Positions 37,092 to 45,039 of a stretch of 49,022 nucleotides of DNA are shown piece by piece. The position numbers and the translations under genes are program-made. A model generated the notes under the pieces. It was not told the DNA's origin, ran no database searches, and saw only the letters and a program-made list of their open reading frames with translations. The DNA comes from Alistipes sp. Its GTDB lineage: Bacteria > Bacteroidota > Bacteroidia > Bacteroidales > Rikenellaceae. Positions within the stretch are counted from its first letter, which is position 1, and every line of letters begins with the position of its first letter. The stretch covers positions 1 to 49,022 of the forward strand of contig JAGCMF010000028.1 of NCBI GenBank assembly GCA_017646625.1, given 5' to 3'.

Positions 37092-38489
37092 ATGAAGATA
37101 TCACGACACTACATTCTGCCTCTTGTAGTACTATTAATGCTTGTCGCTACAGAGGCAGGTGCAACATATAACTCGCGCCGCCCAAAAAGTAAGGCACGCA
37201 AGCAGTATACATCGCCCGAGGAGATCAAGGCACAGCAGGATAGTATAGCTGCAGAAAGCAGTATAGAGTATGCCGAGGTTGTGGCAGAGGAGGTTGCCGT
37301 GCCACATCAGCGCACAAATACATTACAGCAAATTGACTCCGTGCTTGCCATGTGGCAGACCACAACAACACAGGAGCACTATAACCGCTACTTCGAGGAG
37401 TTTGTTGCAGTGAGTGAACGTATAGATACTACGATGAGCTACGACAACCTCGACTCTATGTATGTCATGCGTTTGCAGTCGCTTATGTCCCCCGTACCCT
37501 TGCAGTATAACTGGGAGGTGCGCCGTGCTATCGACCGCTTCACCTCGCCCTCCTTCGCTACAATTATGGGCTATGCATACTATTACTTCCCAATGATTGA
37601 GGAGGAGTTTATCAAGGCTGGCATCCCCATCGAGCTTCGCACGCTTGCCATTGTGGAGTCGGGTCTAAACCCTGTTGCCGAGTCACGCATGGGTGCCAAG
37701 GGCCTATGGCAGTTTATGCCATCTACGGGTAAGCACTATGGCCTTGAGATTAATTCGCTGGTCGACGAACGTTGTAACCCCCGTCTCGCAACACGTGCTG
37801 CCTGCCGCTACCTGAAGCATATGTATGACATGTATGGTGATTGGACATTAGCCATCGCATCATATAACTGTGGCCCAGGCAATGTTAATAAGGCTATTAC
37901 ACGTGCTGGTGGCGACCCCCGCAACTACCATGGCTCGTTCTGGGATGTATACAACGGCTTGCCAAGCGAGACACGCAACTATGTGCCACTATATATGGGC
38001 GCCACATACGCCTTTGCCTTCGGCAAGGCACATGGCGTAGAGTTTAATATGCCAGCCATGCCGCTTGCTACGGATACGATAATGATTAATCGTCCAATGC
38101 ACCTTGAGCAGATATCGTCAACAATTGATATCAGCATCGAGTTGTTACGTATGCTTAACCCAGAGTATACCCTTGCCATCATACCCGCGACTACAAAGAG
38201 CTACACTCTAACACTACCTACAGAGCTCATCACTGAATATGTTATGCATGAGGCTGAAATACATGCTAAAGACAGCACTTATCTTAAGGAGTACGTGATA
38301 CATGCAAATCTTGAGCAGAAGCGTCATGAGGCACCCCCAGCAACATACTATACCGTGAAGAAGGGTGATACACTTGGCGCCATAGCACGTAAGTATGGTC
38401 GCACAGTGAAGCAGCTCATGACTTGGAATAACCTAAAGAATGCAAACTCGTTGCGCATAGGCCAGCGTCTACGCGTAAGCCCTAATTAG
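37092..38489 (+). CDS. mltD: MltD-like lytic transglycosylase with LysM
   Basis: Periplasmic murein hydrolase cleaving the MurNAc-GlcNAc bond, 465 residues. Signal peptide (about 1-24); a coiled N-terminal region; the SLT family-1 domain with the catalytic glutamate in AIVESGLNPVAESRMGAKGLWQFMPSTGKHYGL (about 186-218) and ACRYLKHMYDMYGDWTLAIASYNCGPGNVNKAI; a degenerate LysM-like stretch (about 335-395); and a clear C-terminal LysM (YYTVKKGDTLGAIARKYGRTVKQLMTWNNLKNANSLRIGQRLRV). It starts 5 bases after the DUF5683 stop codon. Confidence 0.93.
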   Translation: MKISRHYILPLVVLLMLVATEAGATYNSRRPKSKARKQYTSPEEIKAQQDSIAAESSIEYAEVVAEEVAVPHQRTNTLQQIDSVLAMWQTTTTQEHYNRYFEEFVAVSERIDTTMSYDNLDSMYVMRLQSLMSPVPLQYNWEVRRAIDRFTSPSFATIMGYAYYYFPMIEEEFIKAGIPIELRTLAIVESGLNPVAESRMGAKGLWQFMPSTGKHYGLEINSLVDERCNPRLATRAACRYLKHMYDMYGDWTLAIASYNCGPGNVNKAITRAGGDPRNYHGSFWDVYNGLPSETRNYVPLYMGATYAFAFGKAHGVEFNMPAMPLATDTIMINRPMHLEQISSTIDISIELLRMLNPEYTLAIIPATTKSYTLTLPTELITEYVMHEAEIHAKDSTYLKEYVIHANLEQKRHEAPPATYYTVKKGDTLGAIARKYGRTVKQLMTWNNLKNANSLRIGQRLRVSPN

Positions 38490-38496
38490 TATAGTC

Positions 38497-39843
38497 ATGC
38501 TCATCAACACCCTCGATACATCGACAACAATTGTAGCTCCAGCAACAGCACCTGGAGGTGCTGTTATGGTCGTGCGCATGTGTGGCCCCGAAGCAATTGC
38601 CATTGCCGATAATATGTTTTGCGGCAAGGGTCGCCTGTGTGATGCTAAAGGCTATACACTACACTATGGCACTATCGTCGATGCCCAGGATAACACTATT
38701 GATGATGTCATCGTGGCACTTTTCCGTGCGCCACACTCATATACTGGAGATGATAGTGTGGAGATAACACTTCATGGCTCGGAGTATATAACCACCGAGG
38801 TACTACGCCTTGCAATATCATATGGCGCCACCATGGCGTCTCCTGGCGAGTTTACACGTCGTGCCTTCCTCGCTGGTAAGATGGACTTGAGTCGCGCAGA
38901 GGCTGTGGCAGATATCATAGCATCAGACTCACAGTGGTCACATATCGTTGCCACCACACAGATGCGTGGTGGCTACTCGGCAAAACTCGCAGAACTGCGT
39001 TCTGAACTACTACGTCTATGCTCACTCCTGGAGTTAGAACTCGACTTCTCGGAGGAGGATGTTGAGTTTGCCGATCGTAAGACACTCTACAACACCCTCG
39101 AGGAGATAGATAAACAGATTACATCATTAACATCATCCTTTACATTAGGTAATGCACTTAAGAACGGTGTTAATGTGGCTATTATAGGTGAACCAAATGT
39201 TGGTAAGAGTACGCTACTCAACACTCTCATTGAGGAGGATAGAGCCATGGTATCTGATGTGGCAGGCACTACGCGCGATACTATTGAGGCCACGACAACC
39301 ATCGATGGCATACGCTATCGTTTCGTCGATACGGCAGGTCTACGCGATACTGACGATGCTCTCGAGAAGATGGGTATCTCCCGAACCCATAAGGCTATAG
39401 AGCAGGCACACATAGTACTTCATGTCGCAAGCGCTGACAATCCATATTTTGAGGAGGTTGAGCTACTCGATACACAGTCATATATTCGTGTCGTTAATAA
39501 GGTTGATAAGATAGAAGATACGCAGTCGGAGGAGGCACTTATGATATCTGCCAAACATGGCATCGGCATCGACGAGTTACGTGCTACCCTACGATTGAAG
39601 ACTGATACATCACAGCTTCGCGCTGGCAGTGTTGTGGTATCAAACATGCGCCACTACGAGGCGCTGTGCCATGCCCATGAGGCTATGATTGATGCTATGC
39701 GCGCAATGGCCATGGGTATCCCCACCGACCTATTAAGTGAGGATATACGCAGGGTCATCAATCACCTTGGCGAGATCACTGGCGAAATCACCTCCGACGA
39801 CATCCTCCACACCATCTTCTCTAGATTCTGCATTGGAAAGTAA
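38497..39843 (+). CDS. mnmE: tRNA uridine-5-carboxymethylaminomethyl(34) synthesis GTPase MnmE
   Basis: GTPase that with MnmG modifies the wobble uridine of several tRNAs; 448 residues. An N-terminal tetrahydrofolate-binding domain (about 1-120) is followed by a helical domain interrupted by the G domain: G1 GEPNVGKST (about 230), G2/G3 AGTTRDT and DTAGLRDT, G4 NKVD. It ends in the invariant FCIGK with its single catalytic cysteine. The gene is intact although its 3' end is the probable attachment site of the island downstream. It complements mnmA, also in this window, in wobble-uridine modification. Confidence 0.97.
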   Translation: MLINTLDTSTTIVAPATAPGGAVMVVRMCGPEAIAIADNMFCGKGRLCDAKGYTLHYGTIVDAQDNTIDDVIVALFRAPHSYTGDDSVEITLHGSEYITTEVLRLAISYGATMASPGEFTRRAFLAGKMDLSRAEAVADIIASDSQWSHIVATTQMRGGYSAKLAELRSELLRLCSLLELELDFSEEDVEFADRKTLYNTLEEIDKQITSLTSSFTLGNALKNGVNVAIIGEPNVGKSTLLNTLIEEDRAMVSDVAGTTRDTIEATTTIDGIRYRFVDTAGLRDTDDALEKMGISRTHKAIEQAHIVLHVASADNPYFEEVELLDTQSYIRVVNKVDKIEDTQSEEALMISAKHGIGIDELRATLRLKTDTSQLRAGSVVVSNMRHYEALCHAHEAMIDAMRAMAMGIPTDLLSEDIRRVINHLGEITGEITSDDILHTIFSRFCIGK

Positions 39844-39847
39844 CTAA
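39828..39847 (+). other. Left attachment-site repeat (mnmE 3' end)
   Basis: This 20-base segment encodes CIGK-stop and the four bases after it. It matches 48726-48745 at 18 of 20 positions in direct orientation; the two mismatches fall at third codon positions (Ile and Gly). Integration at the 3' end of mnmE/trmE is established for Salmonella genomic island 1 and relatives. I infer that it is the left end of the island. Confidence 0.65.
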
Positions 39848-39851
39848 ATAT

Positions 39852-39857
39852 AAGGAG
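39852..39857 (+). promoter_or_regulatory. Strong Shine-Dalgarno site of the first methyltransferase
   Basis: AAGGAG lies 7 bases before the ATG at 39865. It is unusually strong for this genome, where most genes show weak or no such site, and fixes the start. No promoter is visible between mnmE and this gene. Confidence 0.6.
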
Positions 39858-39864
39858 TTATATA

Positions 39865-40668
39865 ATGAAAAGCAAGGTTGTTATTCCATTCCGTTGGCCT
39901 GGCGGTAAATACTATGCAATAAAACTATTGCGAGCTTTCTGGGAAAATCACGATCACAATGAATATCGCGAGCCATTTTTCGGTGGAGGTTCAGTATTTT
40001 TTGCTAAGGATAAGGTTGAGCATAATTGGATTAACGACATCGATGTAGATCTTGTTAATACGCTTATGGTTATGCAAGATGCAACTACGCGTGCGCAGCT
40101 GGCGGACATGTATAGGGATGAATATGAGGCTACGCCAGAGAGTTATGCTGTAGTGAAAAATATGACACCTCAGAGTAACCTAGAAAGAGCATATAAGTAT
40201 TACTACCTTAATCGTACTTCGTATAGTGGTAAAATGCTAAATCCATCATGGGGCTATAGACCCAAAAGAAGTCTTCCTCCACGTCGATGGCATGAAAGAA
40301 TATTACCATGTGGTCAAAAGCTAGAGGGGGTAAAAATAACATCAGTAGACTTCTCTGAAGTAATGTTGGCCGACTCTGAAAATAGAGTGCTAATATTTGT
40401 AGATCCACCATACTATAATGCCAAACAGTATGTCCACTCATTTGTAGAAGAGGATCATAAAAGACTTGCTGAAGTATGTAAGCAGACAAAGCATGATTTC
40501 TTTCTAACGTATGACGATTGCCCTGAAATACGAGAACTCTATAGTTGGGCATATATATACGATTTAAAATTTTACTATAGGCTTGACAATTCTCGAGATA
40601 ATGATGATAAAAGGCAGATAGGATCGGAACTTGTAATTACAAACTTTGAGGTAAATTTTAATAAGTAG
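39865..40668 (+). CDS. D12-class DNA adenine methyltransferase (M1)
   Basis: Predicted N6-adenine DNA methyltransferase of the Dam/D12 class (alpha group), 267 residues. Motif X RWPGGKYYAIKLL (about 8-20), motif I YREPFFGGGSVFF (about 35-47) and the catalytic motif IV DPPYYNAKQ (about 182-190) are all visible. Between them lies a target-recognition region (YYLNRTSYSGKMLNPSWGY). It begins 21 bases after mnmE and is followed one base later by a second D12 methyltransferase. Base use is visibly A/T-richer than in mnmE, in line with transfer. Recognition sequence unknown; it probably protects one strand of the target of the nuclease at 41734. Confidence 0.9.
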   Translation: MKSKVVIPFRWPGGKYYAIKLLRAFWENHDHNEYREPFFGGGSVFFAKDKVEHNWINDIDVDLVNTLMVMQDATTRAQLADMYRDEYEATPESYAVVKNMTPQSNLERAYKYYYLNRTSYSGKMLNPSWGYRPKRSLPPRRWHERILPCGQKLEGVKITSVDFSEVMLADSENRVLIFVDPPYYNAKQYVHSFVEEDHKRLAEVCKQTKHDFFLTYDDCPEIRELYSWAYIYDLKFYYRLDNSRDNDDKRQIGSELVITNFEVNFNK

Positions 40669-40669
40669 C

Positions 40670-41560
40670 ATGAACCAGCAACTGCGACTTTTTGACATTT
40701 ATGATGATAGTCCTAAGAGTACAAACATAAAATTAGATACTCTTAGAGGCATCTCACGTGCAAAAAGAGTCGATAATGTAAGGCCTTTTTTACGCTATCC
40801 TGGCAGCAAGTATAATGCCGCTAAATTTATAGAACCATTCTGGGCGAATATTGAATTTGATGAATATAGGGAACCATTCCTTGGCGGTGGTGCCATCTTC
40901 TTCAAAATGCCTAAAAGTAACTATTCAATCCTAAATGACATTGATGAGGAACTTATCAACTGTTATAGAGTAGTTCAAGATCCAGTAATGGTTCAAAGAC
41001 TAAAATCAGATGTTAGCAGTGTGATGCCAACACGCGAGTGGTTTGAAACGTTGAAACACTCGAAGCCAGTTGATGAATATGCTAGAGCACTGAGATACTT
41101 TATGATTAATAGAACAGCATATAGCGGCATCATGAATCTCCCCAATTGGGGCTTTCATCCCATTAAAAGCGTTCAACCAGACAAATGGCCAGATCGTCTG
41201 CAATCAGCTCATGACAAATTAGTAGATAATGTGGAGCTAACAAACACTCATTTTAGAGATATTATAACTCACAAATCGAGTAGACGAGTGTGGATGTTTG
41301 TCGATCCGCCATACTATGCAGCAGATCAGAAAAGAGCATACAAGATGAGTTTTAATGTAGAAGATCATTTAGAGCTCAATGAACTGCTTAAGAATACTAA
41401 ACATATGTTCTGCCTAACATACGACAATTGTCCACAAATTAAAGAGTTGTACTCATGGGCAAATATTTATGAGTTAGAATGGATGTATCACACGGCAAAT
41501 TCAAATGTTACCACACGTAAAATTGGCAAGGAACTTATCATAACAAACTATGACCTATAG
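40670..41560 (+). CDS. D12-class DNA adenine methyltransferase (M2)
   Basis: Second N6-adenine methyltransferase, 296 residues, paralogous to its neighbour. Motif X RYPGSKYNAAKFIEPFW (about 41-57), motif I YREPFLGGGAIFF (about 66-78) and motif IV DPPYYAADQKRAYKMSF (about 216-232). The N-terminal 40 residues are extra compared with M1 and not recognised. One base separates it from M1, so the two are co-translated. Two D12 enzymes side by side usually mean an asymmetric target with one enzyme per strand. A/T-rich like the rest of the island. Confidence 0.9.
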   Translation: MNQQLRLFDIYDDSPKSTNIKLDTLRGISRAKRVDNVRPFLRYPGSKYNAAKFIEPFWANIEFDEYREPFLGGGAIFFKMPKSNYSILNDIDEELINCYRVVQDPVMVQRLKSDVSSVMPTREWFETLKHSKPVDEYARALRYFMINRTAYSGIMNLPNWGFHPIKSVQPDKWPDRLQSAHDKLVDNVELTNTHFRDIITHKSSRRVWMFVDPPYYAADQKRAYKMSFNVEDHLELNELLKNTKHMFCLTYDNCPQIKELYSWANIYELEWMYHTANSNVTTRKIGKELIITNYDL

Positions 41561-41563
41561 AAT

Positions 41564-41683
41564 GAGAGTGAATAAAAAGTGTATTTTGTCGTTACGCTTG
41601 CCCTCAAAATGCTCATTTACGATCAGTAAACTCCGCTTTTTCGGGCTTCGCAAGCCTAAAACTACTTCTTTTTATTCACTCTC
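41564..41683. repeat. Structured inverted-repeat element between convergent RM genes
   Basis: Outer arms of 16 bp are perfectly complementary (41564-41579 with 41668-41683). Inside lie two small hairpins: TTTAC with GTAAA (41616-41620 with 41626-41630) and GGCTT with AAGCC (41644-41648 with 41652-41656, loop CGC). It sits exactly between the convergent methyltransferase and nuclease genes and may act as a bidirectional terminator. The branched layout also resembles small palindromic mobile elements. Confidence 0.75.
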
Positions 41684-41733
41684 TTAGGTTATGGGGGGGC
41701 TGGTACTGTTACTTTTTAGTCAGCCTCATTTCT

Positions 41734-42990
41734 TTACCTCCACTCTTCAGGTATAGCATTAAGCACATATCTCTTATTTTTCCTAAACTCCGAGTCTAAT
41801 GGGATAACATCAAATCCACGATGACGTCTATATCCATCGATGTCGGGAGATATTATTATGTCATCATTGACTATTTCGAATCTAAACTTTAGGTTTGGAT
41901 ATATGACATCACTATATTCTGGCAAGTTCCACTTTTTATTACCGCTACCCTTTTCAATTGTTTCATCACCATTACCCACTAAATAGTGTGTTGGAAGGTC
42001 AGCTGTTGGGATTATAACAAAATTTACCTTTCTAACTGCTGTGTGCGGCGGAAGTTGATCCTTCGATATAATGATAGCTACGTAATCTATGCTAGATCTC
42101 TTATACCCTCTTGCTGGGAACTGTCCATGTGTTCCCATAACCTCAGTTCCCAACTTTCTCGACTTTATATCACACATATTCTTTGAGGTACCTTTAATCT
42201 GAACACGGTACTGACCACTATTTGATGAGACCAATACATCGTACGCACTATACGTTGGGATGGTGTCATCCACCGTAACACCTTCGTCGATTAGTTGTTG
42301 TATAAACATCTGCTCTTTTAAGTTGCCTTTTAACCCCATAACAGCAGCTCTAAAATATTCAGGCTTACATAGCATCTCTATAATCTCATAATCTTCTAGA
42401 TATGTTTGACTACTCAAGAATGGCAATACACTATTCTTTGGAATATCTCTACGATCAAACTCCATACACTTTGTACTATCTAAACCAAGTAGATCCCACC
42501 TATTAAGCCACTCTGATGTCCATGAAAAATATGCGGGATCGGCTAGTCTATTTTCCCAACGTCTATGTAATGGAATTTCACGAAACGGCACTATATATAC
42601 ACCACTCTCGGGATGTTGAGTGCAAAGGATATTAAATGGAGGCTCATCTGTTGGGTACAGGTTAAATGGTGCAGTCTCGTCACCATGTGTTTTGTGCAAT
42701 GCCACACCAACTCGTATGTTTCGTTTTGTAGATGTCACAACAGGAGTCTTTACCTGCACAGCAATGCCATTAACATAAAGATCTACATCACTATCACCGA
42801 CACCATCTTTCATATCAACACTTTCATCGGCTTGCTTGATGATTTTCTTCATATACTCTTCAAATGCAATTCCCTTTATAGGCCGCAATATATTTACATC
42901 CCTTCTTGCAACAGCATCAATACTACTCCACTGAATGTTGTGTATCTCAATAATGCTCTCAAAGCGTTTTTTTAGTTCCTCAGATATCAT
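41734..42990 (-). CDS. Putative type II restriction endonuclease with two PD-(D/E)XK-like cores
   Basis: Predicted DNA-cleaving partner of the two methyltransferases, 418 residues; I do not recognise a named isoschizomer. Two nuclease-like cores are visible. The first, FEEYMKKII then GVGDSDVDLYVNGIAVQVKTP (about 60-80), has the GD...D...QxK pattern of Mrr-type enzymes. The second, TYSAYDVLVSSNSGQYRVQIKGTSK (about 237-261), has D...QxK. In both the usual E of ExK is Q. Both look intact. Its ATG overlaps the stop codon of the XRE gene (ATGA), so expression is coupled to the regulator. Function is inferred from motifs and neighbours. A single-core enzyme with a DNA-binding pseudo-core is the alternative. 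Confidence 0.7.
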   Translation of the reverse strand: MISEELKKRFESIIEIHNIQWSSIDAVARRDVNILRPIKGIAFEEYMKKIIKQADESVDMKDGVGDSDVDLYVNGIAVQVKTPVVTSTKRNIRVGVALHKTHGDETAPFNLYPTDEPPFNILCTQHPESGVYIVPFREIPLHRRWENRLADPAYFSWTSEWLNRWDLLGLDSTKCMEFDRRDIPKNSVLPFLSSQTYLEDYEIIEMLCKPEYFRAAVMGLKGNLKEQMFIQQLIDEGVTVDDTIPTYSAYDVLVSSNSGQYRVQIKGTSKNMCDIKSRKLGTEVMGTHGQFPARGYKRSSIDYVAIIISKDQLPPHTAVRKVNFVIIPTADLPTHYLVGNGDETIEKGSGNKKWNLPEYSDVIYPNLKFRFEIVNDDIIISPDIDGYRRHRGFDVIPLDSEFRKNKRYVLNAIPEEWR

Positions 42991-43199
42991 TCTAATAAGT
43001 CTGTTATTTTAACATTTAGGGCTGCAGCTATCTTCTCGATGTTAATCAATGTAATATTCTTTTCAGCGCGTTCAATCATGCCTATGTACGTACGATGAAG
43101 TCCAGCAATCTCTGCCAATTGTTCCTGAGATAACCCCTTGCTCTTTCGCAATCTTTGAACATTCTTTCCAAATAGTATAAGTACTGATTCATTTGTCAT
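42987..43199 (-). CDS. XRE-family HTH regulator, controller (C) protein-like
   Basis: Small DNA-binding regulator of 70 residues from the ATG at 43199 (MTNESVLILFG). The HTH_3 fold spans NVQRLRKSKGLSQEQLAEIAGLHRTYIGMIERAEKNITLINIEKIAAALN (about 12-61). Size and position, directly upstream of and overlapping the nuclease gene by ATGA, match C proteins that delay restriction until methylation is in place. The start at 43223 is rejected because it lies upstream of the expected transcript start. A 10-bp inverted operator pair brackets its promoter. Confidence 0.85.
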   Translation of the reverse strand: MTNESVLILFGKNVQRLRKSKGLSQEQLAEIAGLHRTYIGMIERAEKNITLINIEKIAAALNVKITDLLE

Positions 43200-43210
43200 A
43201 ATTTCGATAT

Positions 43211-43261
43211 TTATAGTATGCAAAATTATAATGAAACAACCGATTTAACAACATACTATAA
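43211..43261 (-). promoter_or_regulatory. Promoter and paired operator of the XRE-nuclease operon
   Basis: On the minus strand the order is TTATAGTATG (complement of 43252-43261), a TTG -33-like element (43249-43251), 20 bases, TAATTTTG (complement of 43221-43228), then CATACTATAA (complement of 43211-43220). The two 10-mers are a perfect inverted repeat (31 bases apart) that exactly brackets the core promoter. This fits autoregulation by the XRE protein. Confidence 0.65.
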
Positions 43262-43352
43262 TTAGCATATCTTCATCTTTATCATATCTCATAGCTACAT
43301 AATTTTGGAATACCATATATCGGTACATCCACACTATCTATAGGCGTATATA

Positions 43353-43659
43353 ATGCAGTATGCATCACTATACGAAACCCTACTTTTGCTTGAGAAACAT
43401 AAAAAGAGAGGCTTGGTATTCCCAGATTTGACCGAGTACAAGTTGAGTTTCTATATCCCTCGCCTACTCAAATTCGGCAATGATTTAGAAACACATCACC
43501 TTCCACTGCTTCCTGCACACATTCGCTATGCGTCTTCTGGACAACGGCGTGGACATCTACACCATCGCCACCCTCCTTGGACACAAATCAGTCACCAGCA
43601 CGCAGGTCTACGCCCGCCTCTCACCAGCTCAAGTCCGTGAGGCGGTAATGAAATTATAA
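43353..43659 (+). pseudogene. Tyrosine recombinase C-terminal remnant, frameshifted
   Basis: The first part (about 43400-43482) reads KRGLVFPDLTEYKLSFYIPRLLKFGND. The reading then continues in the next frame from about 43489 as KHITFHCFLHTFAMRLLDNGVDIYTIATLLGHKS and STQVYARLSPAQVREAVMKL-stop at 43659. These are the box II region of phage-type integrases with the LLGH histidine and the QVYAR tyrosine. The conserved Arg before HTF is Leu, and a frameshift lies near 43483-43490. The N-terminal two thirds are missing. It cannot encode an active recombinase as it stands and marks past integration. Confidence 0.85.
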
Positions 43660-43666
43660 ATATAGT

Positions 43667-43705
43667 GTCATAAACGACGAGGGATTTACTTTCGTCGTTT
43701 ATGAC
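43667..43705. terminator. Hairpin at the end of the 409-residue gene
   Basis: A 14-bp perfect stem (43667-43680 with 43692-43705) has an 11-base loop. It overlaps the stop codon at 43699-43701 and lies between the recombinase remnant and the convergent gene. No clear T run, so termination is probable but not certain. Confidence 0.6.
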
Positions 43706-44928
43706 TGTTCAGAGAATGCCTTGATAATAGGATAAATCATAGAACTGCTCTGATGTGACTCTATTTCGGTCAAAGTTGGGAACATACAATCTTTTGAGTT
43801 ATCAATAATAGCCTCACTACTAATAAGATATTCTTCTGCTTTATCTTTTGTTATTTTATCAAAAGCAAGTACTTCTGACTGTAAATTGGCGATTCTATAC
43901 CGATAATCTTGATTCAACATATTAAGGTCGTCGTAATATATCATCTCTCCGACAAGAAATACAGCGACTATATTAGTATTTTTCTTTATTTCTGATGCGA
44001 GTTCGTATATTTTTCTATAGGTTGTTGTTTTTATGGATGCTTGATACATAGTCATGGATAATATACCATCCTTGTTTAAGACAAGGATAGTTGGCATAAG
44101 ACTCTTTTGCATTGCATAGTGAACGATATGCAATCGCTTAAAAGCTTCAAATGTATCTTGTATAAAATCATCCGTCAAATCCATTTTAAGTATGTTACAA
44201 AAATCGGAGCATTTAACTCCTGTCGAATGAGGAGTAATCATCTCATATCTTTGCCCTTTTTCAAAATAACCATCTTCCCTATAAAACACATAGTCATCTA
44301 CAAACCATGCTTCCTTAGGCGTTTTGTGAAATAACAGTTTATCTATCTTAGATAAAAGAGTTTTGCGTTCTTGTGATGGGGCTGCTCCAATTTTCTCATC
44401 TATAGCAAAAAGCATTGATTGAAGAGATTCTATTCCACGATCTATGGTTTCAAATAAATTCACTTCCTTCCCGACCTCTTTATAAATAAACTCTGTCGAG
44501 AAAAATACTTCGAGTGCTGGGATATTGCTTATTACTCTTTTTACCATATCAATTAATGACGAGTAATCAACTTCATCTTCAATTGTAAAACACTCTGTCG
44601 GAAAGACTCCAGTACTATATGGAAGATAGATTCTCAATATCAACTGTTTTTCCAAAGAGAAAGGCTTTTCTTTTTGTATTTCATTTCTTTTTATCTTCAA
44701 CCATGAGCAATGAGGATTGCTAAGATATTGCTCGCATAATTGTTTATACACAGACAAATAATCCGTATGTGCTAATGACTTGTGCAAAACAAAAGTCACA
44801 TTGCGAAATTCTGATAGAAAATTATCGATGCACGCAATGTTATCAAAAAGATCCTGACCTTTATTGAATCTTTCTATACTCTGAAGAGCAGAATAGAGCT
44901 TTTGATATGCTGATAGTAGTAAATCCAT
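43699..44928 (-). CDS. Unrecognised 409-residue protein, possible HEPN-like N terminus
   Basis: I do not recognise this protein. It has no signal peptide or membrane segment and looks soluble. The N-terminal 100 residues are helical, and FLSEFRNVTFVLHKSLAHTDYLSVYKQLCEQYLSNPHCSWLKIKRNEIQKE resembles HEPN-like helical bundles that carry an R-N-x4-H motif, but here the His position is Lys, so nuclease activity is not supported. The C-terminal half alternates strands and helices (TILVLNKDGILSMTMYQASIKTTTYRKIYELASEIKKNTNIVAVFLVGEMIYYD). Divergent from the TPR regulator, with a -7 box TATCTTTG upstream. A/T-rich island gene. Confidence 0.8.
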   Translation of the reverse strand: MDLLLSAYQKLYSALQSIERFNKGQDLFDNIACIDNFLSEFRNVTFVLHKSLAHTDYLSVYKQLCEQYLSNPHCSWLKIKRNEIQKEKPFSLEKQLILRIYLPYSTGVFPTECFTIEDEVDYSSLIDMVKRVISNIPALEVFFSTEFIYKEVGKEVNLFETIDRGIESLQSMLFAIDEKIGAAPSQERKTLLSKIDKLLFHKTPKEAWFVDDYVFYREDGYFEKGQRYEMITPHSTGVKCSDFCNILKMDLTDDFIQDTFEAFKRLHIVHYAMQKSLMPTILVLNKDGILSMTMYQASIKTTTYRKIYELASEIKKNTNIVAVFLVGEMIYYDDLNMLNQDYRYRIANLQSEVLAFDKITKDKAEEYLISSEAIIDNSKDCMFPTLTEIESHQSSSMIYPIIKAFSEQS

Positions 44929-44956
44929 AATATTATGTATTCGTTATATGACTCAC

Positions 44957-44964
44957 ACAAAGAT
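44957..44964 (-). promoter_or_regulatory. -7 box (TATCTTTG on minus strand) of the 409-residue gene
   Basis: The complement matches TAnnTTTG, 29 bases before the start codon at 44928. No -33 box is seen. Confidence 0.45.
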
Positions 44965-45001
44965 AATGATAATTACACAATCTAATATGAGAAAATTATG
45001 A

Positions 45002-45009
45002 TAACTTTG
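45002..45009 (+). promoter_or_regulatory. -7 box (TAACTTTG) of the TPR regulator gene
   Basis: Exact TAnnTTTG match, 30 bases before the ATG at 45040. No -33 box is seen. Confidence 0.5.
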
Positions 45010-45039
45010 CAGGAAATTAGGTGATGTATTTATGAAATA

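Noticed and set aside
43353-43640. Single open frame of 95 residues as an intact gene
   Set aside because: Only its first part matches integrase sequence; the rest is the wrong frame of a tyrosine-recombinase C terminus, so it is annotated as a pseudogene.
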